This document shows positions 48,170 through 57,733 of a DNA stretch of 64,000 nucleotides, one piece after another. The stretch is from NCBI GenBank assembly GCA_021734475.1, contig JAIPIU010000001.1:62001-126000 (forward strand), given 5' to 3'. Source of the DNA: Candidatus Altimarinota bacterium (GTDB lineage Bacteria > Patescibacteriota > Gracilibacteria > Absconditabacterales > Absconditicoccaceae). Position 1 is the first letter of the stretch. The number at the start of each line of letters is the position of its first letter. Below the pieces are notes generated by a model, which ran no database searches, had not been told where the DNA came from, and saw only the letters and a list, made by a program, of their open reading frames with translations. A program made the translations under genes and the position numbers.

Positions 48170-48781
48170 ATGAAAAAAATATTATTTATATTGGTAATAT
48201 TTTCAGTATTATTTCTATCTGCATGTAATAAACAATCTACCACCAATATACAAAGTTCAGAAGAATGAGCTACATGTAGTCTAAATGATCCAGAACCAAC
48301 ATGTTCTACTGATACAGTCCTAGATAATTCAAACTTTAAAATAACAACTACAGCATTTCAAAGTGGATGAAAAATTCCTGGAACATATTCTTGTATGTGA
48401 AAAAATATAAATCCTGATTTAGAAATATCTTGAGCTCCAAAATGAACACAAAGCTTCGCTCTCATAGTTCACGATCCAGATGCATCTAAATGAGATCGAA
48501 TACATCGAATGCTACGAAATATTCCAGCTTGATCTACAAAAATAGAACAATGAAATACTCCAGCTTGATCAACAATATGAGAAAATTCTCGATGAAAAGC
48601 TGAATATCGTTGACCATGTCCACCTAGTTGAACTCATAGATATTATTTCAAATTATATTCTCTAGATACTAATTATTGAGATTTACCATCACAGATGACA
48701 TTAGAGGAGTTTGAAAATATTACCAAACCACACATACTTTGAACTACAGAAATTATGTGAACTTATAGCTCAGTTAAATAG
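48170..48781 (+). CDS. PEBP / YbhB-family lipoprotein
   Basis: The 203-residue protein has a lipoprotein signal (KKILFILVIFSVLFLSAC, lipobox LSAC) and a phosphatidylethanolamine-binding-protein fold: [68 protein letters not shown]. The family binds small anionic ligands; its bacterial role is unclear. The Trp residues in DWIHW, LWNIPA and NSWGK are all CGA, lining up with the well-known HW..WNIP signature. Probably tethered to the outer face of the membrane. Confidence 0.92.
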
Positions 48782-48811
48782 TTTTTTATTTATTATATAT
48801 ACCCAGATACA

Positions 48812-49039
48812 ATGGCTAAACAAAACAAAGTTATGAAACTAATTATTATTATCACATTCGCTGTATTTATATTATCTACGCTACTTATGTGAGCATTACA
48901 GTTTTTTGATATGCAAGAAAAAATCGACACTACTCAAACATGAGAAAATCTAACTTGAGTTAGTATAGAAACATGAATAAATCTTAGTTGAGATATCTTG
49001 GATTCTACTTGAACTGAATTAACTTGAGAATCTAACTAA
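48812..49039 (+). CDS. Small signal-anchored protein with Thr/Gly-rich tail
   Basis: The 75-residue protein has one membrane helix (KLIIIITFAVFILSTLLMGALQFF) and a Thr/Gly/Asp tail with TGENLTG, ETGINLSG and TGTELTGES, similar in style to the DTLTG repeats of the surface protein at 59 kb. Unknown function; likely surface-exposed. Confidence 0.65.
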
Positions 49040-49063
49040 TATTTTAATTTATTAATCATTTAT

Positions 49064-49999
49064 ATGAAATTAATAGTTGATCATAGTTCTAGATTTGCAA
49101 AAATGCGTGCTCATACAGCCACACATTTGCTACATTCTCAGTTAGTAAAAATTTTTCCAAATACCAAACAGGAATGAAGTCAGGTTGATAGCGATTATTT
49201 GAGATTTGATTTTAGTTCAGATAGATTACTTAGTCCAGACGAAATATCTGAAATAGAGAAGAATATAAATCAGATTATTTATCTAGCTTGTGATATTGAT
49301 GTACAAGAGATGACTATCGATGAAGCATCCAAACTAGGGGCTAAAATGTTTTTTGAAGATAAATACGGTGATACCGTTCGTGTAGTTCAGATTACTAGTC
49401 ATTCAGAGCATAGCGAAGAATCTAGTTTAAAATGAAGTATCTCTATAGAACTTTGCTGATGAACCCATGTAGCTAATACCAAAGATATCTGATGTTTTAC
49501 TATTATCTGACAAGAAGCAGTAGCTTCTGGTATCAAGAGAATTACAGCTCTTACATGACCAAAAGTATTAGAAAAAATCCAAGAAGTTCAGTCTATTTTA
49601 GATATGACAGTCAATAAATTATGAATCAAAACAGCTACTCAGCTCCAAGATAAATTAGACAAAACTCTTAGAGAATATGAAGAAATGCAATCCAAGATAG
49701 AATCTTTAGAAACACAAATGATTGTTAGTACACTCAAAACTATTGAATCAAAATCAGATAAAAATTTCGATAAAATAATCCAATTAAATTCTGATTTAGA
49801 ATTCAAAAATATATCCTTTCATGCAAAATCAATTTTCTCAACATGAAATATTTTAATTTTCAATAATCAGTGAAATTTTCTTATTCTGTCAGACTCTAAA
49901 CAGGCAAAAGAACTAACAACTAAAGTTTGACTCAAATGATGATGAAACGAAAATATGGTGCAGGGTAGAGACCAAAAAGTTTTAGAAATTTATGCATAA
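49064..49999 (+). CDS. Alanyl-tRNA editing protein: AlaRS editing plus C-Ala region
   Basis: The 311-residue protein corresponds to the back part of alanyl-tRNA synthetase: RAHTATHLLHSQLVKIF (HxxxH zinc/editing motif, about 16-20), GSQVDSDYLRFDFS, then [37 protein letters not shown], a coiled coil (about 185-225) and a C-terminal GLKGGGNENMVQGR block like DHHA1/C-Ala. It should hydrolyse Ser- or Gly-tRNA(Ala). No aminoacylation domain is attached; either AlaRS is split in this genome or this is an AlaX-like factor. An in-frame palindromic repeat inserts about nine residues (SHSEHSEESS) just before the CGGTH strand. Confidence 0.88.
49398..49423. repeat. Palindromic repeat inside the editing-protein gene
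   Basis: GTCATTCAGAGCATAGCGAAGAATCT, the well-known GTCATTCTGAGC-type bacterial repeat, in frame and translated as SHSEHSEES. Confidence 0.75.
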
Positions 50000-50001
50000 A
50001 T

Positions 50002-50379
50002 ATGATTAAATGTAACTATATAATTCTATCAGAATGAATTACTCTAGATCAAATTACATGACTAGCTTCAGTTCATAATGCTTTAGAAAAAATTTCAACA
50101 TCTAATTTTCCTTTTGTAGTAAATAAAATTGCTATGCTATCATTTTTCGAGAGAAAACCAAATGATCCATATACTTATGAAATAGAGCGAAAATTATTCA
50201 ATAATGATACGTTATTAAAAAATGAAAAAGTTAATGTAGATTTCAAAGATAAATTAAAACATAAATGGATAAATATTTTTCAATGAATCGAATTAAAAGA
50301 AGATTGAGAACTTAGACTATCCGTATATCATGATTGAAAAGAAATAAATAGATATTCTATAGAGGTAGAAAAGAAATAA
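50002..50379 (+). CDS. Hypothetical protein (DUF6941-like)
   Basis: The 125-residue protein resembles small beta-rich proteins of the DUF6941 type: an N-terminal CNYIILSEGITLDQITGLASVHNALEKI, a FPFVVNKIAMLSFFERK strand and a C-terminal WINIFQGIELKEDGELRLSVYHDGKEI repeat. The function of that family is unknown. The start codon is 2 bases after the preceding stop, so it is translationally close to the editing protein. Confidence 0.6.
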
Positions 50380-50402
50380 TTTAGAAATTATTTTGATTAT
50401 AT

Positions 50403-51278
50403 ATGAAAATCGCTTCACGAAACGTAAATTGAATTAGAGCAGTACTTGCTAAATGATTTTATGATCGAGTCAAAAAAAATGATCGAGATATAATCTGTCT
50501 TCAAGAGACCAAAGCTTTTGAGTCCCAATTACCTGCAGAATTTCGTTTTCATATGAATGATTACAACCGAGTACGACATGCTGGTACCAAGCCTTGATAT
50601 GCTGGTACAGCGACATTATATAAAAAATCCTTAAATCTGATTTCATCCAAATCTCATTTCGCAGATTTAGAACATTTCCATGAAGACGGCAGAGTAGTAG
50701 AGACTAAATTTTCTTTTTCTAGTCATTGCGAGGAGCATAGCGACGCGGCAATCTTAGAAAAAGAAAATAATAAGATTGCTTCGCATAGCTCGCAATGACA
50801 GTGATTCACTCTTCTAAATATCTATTTTCCCAATTGAAACAATAGATCTGACTGAACAGAAATGCTTAGCTACAAGCTTAAATTTTACGAACATTTCATT
50901 CATTATATAAATACTCTTAGATCCAATTGAGAAGATATAATTACAACATGAGATTTCAATATTTGTCATCGTCCTATCGATATCGCTAGACCCAAAGAAA
51001 ATGAAAATTCAATCTGATTTCTTCCTATCGAAAGAGCTGAAATGGATAAATTATTGGAAAACTGATATACTGATGTATTTCGTCATTTTAACCCTGATTT
51101 AAGTGATCAATATACTCGATGGTCTTATCGTGCATGAGCTAGACCTAGAAACGTATGACGGAGACTAGACTATTTTCGAGTATCTCAAAATATTATTCCA
51201 ATGATAAAAAATATAATTCACCAAACTTCAGTAGAATGATCCGATCATTGTCCTATTAGTTTAGAATTAAGCTTATAA
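50403..51278 (+). CDS. xthA: Exodeoxyribonuclease III / AP endonuclease
   Basis: The 291-residue EEP nuclease has MKIASWNVNGIRA, ICLQETKA (metal Glu), [54 protein letters not shown] and a closing GSDHCPIS. It nicks DNA 5' of abasic sites in base-excision repair. The Trp in SWNVNG and the first Trp of TWW are CGA and that of GWRLDYF is CGG, all at positions nearly invariant in the family. A 78-base palindromic repeat (50722-50799) interrupts the gene in frame and adds about 26 residues at about 107-132 between two core strands. Confidence 0.95.
50722..50799. repeat. Long palindromic repeat inside xthA
   Basis: GTCATTGCGAG..GCATAGCGACGCGGCAATCT and AAGATTGCTTCGCATAGCTCGCAATGAC form inverted arms around a short A-rich centre. 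It keeps the frame and is translated. Confidence 0.9.
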
Positions 51279-51322
51279 AAAAAGTGCTAGCTAATAAAGC
51301 TGCACTCTGTCTTAATAAATTT

Positions 51323-51607
51323 CTACAATTTAATCGCTTTTTTACCTTTGCCTGTTTGAAGAAAAGCAAACTGTGGTGGCTTTGAATCATCACCATTTGG
51401 ATATTGAAATCCAATAACCTTTACATTGGATATTCTTTCGATATCATTTTCAATATCAATATATTTACCTCCCCAGTTATCAAAACTTCCACTCGGATTT
51501 TTAATTTCTTTTGCAAGATTGTTCCATGTAGTATTCATAGGAACAAAATTTCCTTGCATGAGAACAAAATTTTTTCCAAAAGCCTTTTTAATTTTTCTTT
51601 TTTCCAT
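51323..51607 (-). CDS. Small hypothetical protein, probably horizontally acquired
   Basis: The 94-residue protein has about ten glycines, none coded by TGA, in clear contrast to its neighbours. Sequence includes PSGSFDNWGGKYIDIEND and FAFLQTGKGKKAIKL. Family not recognised. It lies 20 bases after the DUF1599 gene, which also uses a standard-code pattern, so both likely arrived together. A 21-base direct repeat spans its start codon and the start of the DUF1599 gene. Confidence 0.75.
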   Translation of the reverse strand: MEKRKIKKAFGKNFVLMQGNFVPMNTTWNNLAKEIKNPSGSFDNWGGKYIDIENDIERISNVKVIGFQYPNGDDSKPPQFAFLQTGKGKKAIKL

Positions 51608-51624
51608 TGTTCATAAGTTTTTGT
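51604..51624. repeat. 21-bp direct repeat, copy A
   Basis: Identical to 52144-52164 (CCATTGTTCATAAGTTTTTG and one more T); overlaps the start codon of the small foreign-looking gene. Confidence 0.8.
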
Positions 51625-51627
51625 GTT

Positions 51628-52170
51628 TTAATTTTCAGATCTTTTAATCAAAGCAAATACCGAATAATTTATTATATCCTGATATCCAGCTTCTACTCCT
51701 TCAGAAACGGATGTCTTACCATTATTATTTTCAATTTGCTTGATCCTGAGTAGTTTCATCAATATAAGATCAGTAAATGACATTTCTCTCATCTGTCTCC
51801 AAGCTTCGCCATAGTCATGATTTTTTGCTTCCAAAAGATCAGAAACTTTTTTAGCTTCTTGATGATAGAGTTGTACAATATCATTTTTACTAACATCAGT
51901 TTTTAGATCAGGATTTGAAATTTTGATCAAAGCCATGATACAGTAATTGATTATACCGATATATTCACTATCGACACCATCATCAATTTTCTGTTCCTTT
52001 AACTCCTGAATAGTTCTTATCCGATTTGCTTTTATAAAGATCTGATCTGTCATAGATGGAAGTCTCATAATTAGCCAAGGACTGCCATAATCTTTGATTT
52101 TTTCAATAAAGATTGATAAGCATCTGGTATTTATTATCTCCCACCATTGTTCATAAGTTTTTGTTGCCAT
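51628..52170 (-). CDS. DUF1599 (nucleotide-modification-associated) tandem-domain protein, probably from Bacteroidota
   Basis: The 180-residue protein contains two copies of the DUF1599 unit: KIKDYGSPWLIMRLPSMTDQIFIKANRI and KNHDYGEAWRQMREMSFTDLILMKLLRIKQIEN, each followed by a GVDSEYIGIINYCI or GVEAGYQDIINYSVFALIK segment. The two-copy arrangement and wording are typical of Bacteroidota. All seven glycines are GGN. Codon 50 (52021-52023) is CGG where the family has Arg (KAxRIRT), so the gene still carries the donor code. The family is tied to modified-nucleotide metabolism in phage contexts. Confidence 0.88.
   Translation of the reverse strand: MATKTYEQWWEIINTRCLSIFIEKIKDYGSPWLIMRLPSMTDQIFIKANRIRTIQELKEQKIDDGVDSEYIGIINYCIMALIKISNPDLKTDVSKNDIVQLYHQEAKKVSDLLEAKNHDYGEAWRQMREMSFTDLILMKLLRIKQIENNNGKTSVSEGVEAGYQDIINYSVFALIKRSEN
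52144..52164. repeat. 21-bp direct repeat, copy B
   Basis: Lies within codons 3-9 of the DUF1599 gene; identical to 51604-51624, 540 bases away. Confidence 0.8.
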
Positions 52171-52294
52171 AATTTTTTATTTTTTGTTGTTGATGTATAA
52201 CTACACATTTTATATAAAAAGTCAATAATAACTTGAATTTTACTTTCGATTTATTATATTGACAAAGTATAATTTATATATTTAAATATGAGAT

Positions 52295-55114
52295 ATGAAT
52301 AATAGATTTTATGTAGATTATTTGATAAAATATTTTTGATCAGAAAATTCAGATTTTGATATTCAAAAATATAAGACTGAAGTAGATAATCAGCTTTTGA
52401 AAATTTGACTTGATATAAATAATTTAACGGCAACCCTTGTTTTAAAAAAACAAGATTTTGAGAATTTAAATTCTCAAATAACAGAGAAAAATATTCAAAT
52501 ATCAAAATTAAAAGATTTTATAGATCAAAAATCTTGAATAGATTCTCTAAAAGATCAAATTTCAAAACTTTCTGAGAATCTAAATAAAATAGAAGAAGAA
52601 ACTAAAGTTTTGGAAACTAATAAATGAAAATTAAATGATGAGATATTAGAAATAGAAAAATCTATCCAAAAATTAGAAAATCAAAAATCTGATCTAGAGC
52701 TATCATTAGAACCTATGTTTGAGCTATGATTACAAAATTATATAAATCAAAAAAAAGAACAAATACATAGAATCTTAACACAAAACGAAATAAAAAGAGA
52801 GACACAAAAAAATAAGTTTTCAAAAGAATTTGATATAAACTCAAAAGATCAATATCCTTTGGATGATTTCAAAGATATGCCAGAAATATTAGAAACCTTA
52901 AAATCTACTTTTGAAACAGAGAAAAATAATTATATCCAAACTAAGCTCGATGATCATAAATTTGAATATTCTCAAAATATTATTGATAATTTTACTAAGA
53001 TTATAAAAAACTATGAAGATTATAAATTATCAGCTGAAGAATGATTAATTTTTGAAGATATAGATTACAAACATCTAGATAGTATTTTCAAATCTACATT
53101 ACATCGAAATAAATCTTTTTTCCCTTATATGAAAGAAATTAAGGAGTTGATATCTCATCCTTTATTTAAAAGACAATGACAGCTAGCTTTAGATGATCTC
53201 AAAAGTTATTCATCAAAAATAAGTAAAACTCAAGATCGTAAAAAATTCCAAAAATTTAGTACAACACTAAATACACTAATGTTTGATTATAATATACCCA
53301 TTGTTACAATTTCAGATGAAATTATAAATCAAAAATCAAAAGAGGAGCGAGATTTTATTATCAAAGATCCTCAAAAAGCTGATAATTATTCTAAATATAT
53401 AATAATAGATAAAGAAGCTATAATCAAACTACAAAAAATAGTAAATTTATTCAATGAAACTAGACCAATAAGTTTTAAGTGATTTGAAGGAAATATAGTT
53501 TTATTAAATAATTTACTTATACAACTTGCTAATTTGTTAGTCGAAGATGAAGAATCCCTATATACTTCATTAAATAAAATAACTAAATCTAATATAGATA
53601 ATTTAAATAAAATAGTTGATGATTTATTGGATATAGTTGAAAAAAATAATATTTGAAGAGATGTATCACAACAAATAGTTATGTTTCAAAATATTATTTG
53701 GACTATATATACTTATTTTGAAGAAATTTATTGATCAGATAATATAGAAAAGATAAAAGCAATATTGGATAAATTGGTATGGCATATTATAGAAAAAATG
53801 TATATTGAAACATTTAGTCAAACAATAATAGATGATAATGTACAAAAAAATAATTTATTCAGCCTCTATACAGATATAGGAGTTCTAATGAGATCTGCTT
53901 TGGAAGATAATCTTTTGTTAAATCAAATGAAGGAGAGTATAAAATTTAGAAAACCATTATCCCCAAATGAAAATAGAAATAGTAGATTAATGTGTTTATT
54001 TGATATAGAAAAAAAATTAACACACTTTATAATTTGTAAAAATATTTATGATATATCCAAAAATTTATTTTTAGATAATGAAATCGAAGAATGAGATCGA
54101 CAAGCTTGAGCAGAGCTATATATATCTTCTCCAGATTTTAAAGTACCTCCTATAGATCCTATATTAATTTCGCCAGACAAATTTGGTACATGAAGTCATG
54201 AATATATGTTTGAATCATATGATATATCAGATTCATCAAATTATTTAGCATATGTAAGGTTTTTTAATATTTCAGATTTCAAAAAATATGAGACACTAAA
54301 AAAATCAATATGCAAAAATTGATGAGAATGATCGGAACAAGAAAAATTAAAAAATTTATTAAATATGTTATCACACAAAGATAAAGATCTAATGAGTACT
54401 ACTTTTGTATTTCAAGAATTTACACCTATTTTTGTTCATAAAAGTTTTGAAATTTCAATAGATTGAGTAAATTCTGATTGATTAAAGTATATTATATGAG
54501 ATAAAAACTATGAGATGTTTAGAACATATTTGTTTTATAATTTTATGGAAGCTAATAGAGATCATGATTCTATTATTACAACTCCTCAAGATTTGGTAAG
54601 TCCATCAGTATCTAAGCCATCTCCTGATTTAGATACTATTAGAGTAATTACTATTAATCCTGATATGCCTAGAACTATAGCAATACCTAGAAATAGCTGA
54701 TGAACTAAAAATTTTGAATACAAGAGAGAGACTATAGTTATACAAAATCCTAAATGTACTACATGACCATCTTGATTTAATGAAGCTAAAAAACGTTGAA
54801 AAAAACTTTATGCATATGCTCATCTTATAAATGATTTTCCTACAAGAAAAAATTCAATAGAAAAAATTAGATTAGATACTTGCAAAGATTATGAAGAATT
54901 TTTGGAAAAATTAGAAGAATTTAGATCAAAATATGCAGATTCTGTTAATTTAGTAGTTAGAGTAGAGACATATAGATCAGAATTTGAAAAATATGATTGA
55001 GCAAAAGAAAAAGTAGTTTATAAGATAGCAAAGACAAAAAATGCTCCTCAAAATATTATAGAATGAGGAAAAAAGAAAAGGTGAAGACCACCAAAAAACA
55101 AAGAGAATATTTAA
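52295..55114 (+). CDS. Large coiled-coil protein with C-terminal AT-hook
   Basis: The 939-residue protein has a long coiled coil at about 40-165 (IDSLKDQISKLSENLNKIEEE, LEIEKSIQKLENQKSDLELS), a mostly helical middle of about 450 residues, and a C-terminal 300 residues with a beta-rich part and a region of Pro/Ser. The last 20 residues are basic and end GGKKKRGRPPKNKENI, a classic AT-hook core R-G-R-P; its Gly is the TGA at about 55080. No signal peptide. SMC-like, cytoskeletal or nucleoid-organising roles are possible. It is followed within 17 bases by another coiled-coil gene. Confidence 0.8.
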
Positions 55115-55131
55115 TTTAATAAAATATAATT

Positions 55132-56337
55132 ATGTACAAACAAGCTAAGATCAAAAATCAATCCGAAGGTATTAAAAACTGACATATATTTCCTATTAAA
55201 TGAGTTTTTAAACGAACTCAAAGCAAAGAAATCTTAACTTCACAATTATATCAAAACTTGCAAAGATCCTTATCTCCAAATGAATACTTCTTCAAATGAA
55301 ATAATGGTTTATTTCAAAAAAACAATCCTCAACACAATAAAGAAATTTATAATTTATTTCAGTCTTATATAGTTATAGATCCAGATAAATTACCAGCGAA
55401 TTTTACTAAATTATTTGAATTAGATATAAATTCTGAAGATATTCAATCTCAAGTAGAATCTATATTTAAAAAAGCTAGGTTGTTAGATAAAAATTCTGCT
55501 AGAATAATTTTTGTAGAAGATAAAATAGTTATATTTAGAAATGAAGAGAGGTTGGTTCATAAGTGATCAAAACTTACTAAATGAGAAAAAAAACGCTCAG
55601 AAATTACAACAACATTCAATACTTTTTCGAATATTTATGATGCTGTTAGAAGTCAGTATCATACAATTCAGTCATCTCAAGAGAAACAAGATGATTATAA
55701 ATTTTTACAACAAGATATTCTCAAATTAGCTCAAGAAATTCAGACTTTATGATATTGAGTAAAAGATTGAGAATTTAAAAGAAAATTAAACTGAATTATC
55801 TGAGATATAGAAAATGCTACAAATTTTAAAATTCTATGAGCTAAGTTACAAAATTTACAAGAACTTACATTTACAAATAGATCTATAGATTCAAAGTTAT
55901 TAGAATGAGCAAAAAATAAATTTTCCAAAAGATTCAAAGATTTACAAAGTATTATATGAATAGTTACAAATCAATTACTTGATTTAGAAAACATCCTTAC
56001 AGAATATCAAAATTCATTAGAATTATTTTTAGCACAAATACAATTTACTGATAAATGATTAAGCTGGGAAAATTACAATAATTGATATCTTAGATTAGAG
56101 CAGAAATACTGAATAATATCTCCTTTTGATATTTTTTATAAATGGATTGAAAAATATAAGGATAATAAAGAATTATTCCCCAAAGTTTTACATTATATTC
56201 AAACTTTCTTTGAAGTATACAAAGATGAACATCAGAAAAAACTCTCTTGAATTGATGTAAACCCAAAAGAATTTAAAGATTTTGAAGAAATTAAAGATAA
56301 TCTTAAAAATCTAGAAAATATAATTATTAAAACATAA
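55132..56337 (+). CDS. Coiled-coil hypothetical protein
   Basis: The 401-residue protein is helical with coiled-coil stretches (about 205-235 and 270-300) and no membrane segment. Its first 120 residues appear globular (GHIFPIKGVFKRTQSKEIL, ARIIFVEDKIVIFRNEERLV). Starting 17 bases after the AT-hook gene, it is likely its partner. No family recognised. The stop is 3 bases from the convergent peptidase stop. Confidence 0.75.
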
Positions 56338-56340
56338 TTT

Positions 56341-57564
56341 TTATTGAATCCAGTATAAATATAGATTATTTTTATCAAGTATTTTAGCTATATCTTTTAT
56401 ATCATTTATAGTCAGATTTTTATATTTCTGTAATATTTGATCCAAAGATTCAATCTTATTATAAATTAGATATTGTCATCATACAAAACTAGCCATTTCA
56501 TTGGAACTTTCTATTCACATTTGTATTTGTCCTATATTATATCATATCGCATTATCAAATTCTTCTTGTCAAAATTCTCAATTGGCAATTTTTTGTATTT
56601 CTTCATATATTTTTTCGATTCCAAAATCAAATCTTCATTTATCTATACCAGCTCTTATCAAAAATGTACCAAAATCTTGATTACTACCATGCATTGCCTT
56701 GATATAATAACACAATCCTTGTTTCTCTCTTATATTCTGAAACAATCTAGATGACATATTTCATCACATTATAGTAGCCAGTACATTTGCTGCATATCTC
56801 TCATCATGATCTCCGCTAAATCCAACAGAAGATATTACAAGATGGTTTTGTTCTGTCTTTTTATCCCAAAATCATTTATTACTTTGTGGTAAAATACGTT
56901 CAAATTTTGGTTTATCTAATTTTTTATTCTCTGCCAATCATCCAAATATATCAGATATTTGATGTTTAATTCATTCCATATCTTCTATTTTACCAGCTAC
57001 AATTATTATCAGATTATCTTTTGTATATAGATCAGCTTTATGTTTAAACAACATATCTTGAGTAAATGATGATATATTTTCTATTGTTCATATTATAGGT
57101 CGTCAATAGCTGTTGTCTCCATAGAAAAAAGTTTGCCATTTTTCCATTACTAGAGCCATAGGATTATCTTCATACATTTTTAATTCTTGTATTACTACTC
57201 ATTTTTCTCTCTCCAATTCTTCTTTGGGAAATTGAGGATTTATCATCATATCTCATAGTACATCTATAGCTTGAGATATAAAATTAGGAGCACATTTTAC
57301 ATAATATCAGGCATATTCTTCTCCTGTATATGCATTAAATTCTCCTCCAAATTTATCTACAGCTTCAGCTACTGATTGAGGAGTAGGGTATTTTTTTCCT
57401 CATTTAAAAAATAGATGTTCAAGAAAATGACTTATTCAATTATTTTCTTTATTTTCATATATACTTCATGCTTTACACATTATTTCTACAGTAACAGAAT
57501 TGATATCTTCCATTGGAACAAAAATACATTCAATTCAATTAATTTTCTCTATACTATACTTCAT
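56341..57564 (-). CDS. M16 family zinc metallopeptidase
   Basis: The 407-residue protein carries the inverted zinc motif HFLEHLFFKGGKKYPT (HxxEH, about 53-57) with the downstream Glu in the VVIQELKMYEDNP segment, NAYTGEEYAGYYVKC, and YGWPIIGTIENI. The second half has the inactive M16 lobe (LATIMGGNMSSRLFQNIREKQGLCYYI). Size fits the single-chain PqqL/mitochondrial processing-like members. It probably degrades small peptides or processes exported proteins. The Trp in GWPI is CGA, a position where the family has Arg or Trp. Confidence 0.92.
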
Positions 57565-57674
57565 AAAAATTATACATTTAATAACTAAAAATTAAGTACC
57601 AATAACTAATAATTAATAGCACGCAACTATCAACAGTATTTTTATTTTAGAATATGTAAGAATACGAAAAAGTA

Positions 57675-57702
57675 TTGACAAATATTAAATATGGGTTATA
57701 CT
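57675..57702 (+). promoter_or_regulatory. Promoter of the SLH-like gene
   Basis: TTGACA (57675-57680), 16 bases, TATACT (57697-57702), 31 bases before the ATG. Sequence AAAAGTATTGACAAATATT is shared with the promoter of structured RNA 2. Confidence 0.75.
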
Positions 57703-57733
57703 ACTCTAGTTTTAGGATATAACCAATGTGTGT

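Noticed and set aside
50403-51278. CGA/CGG at Trp sites as sequencing errors
   Set aside because: The pattern repeats in more than eight unrelated genes and affects only CGA and CGG, never CGT or CGC.
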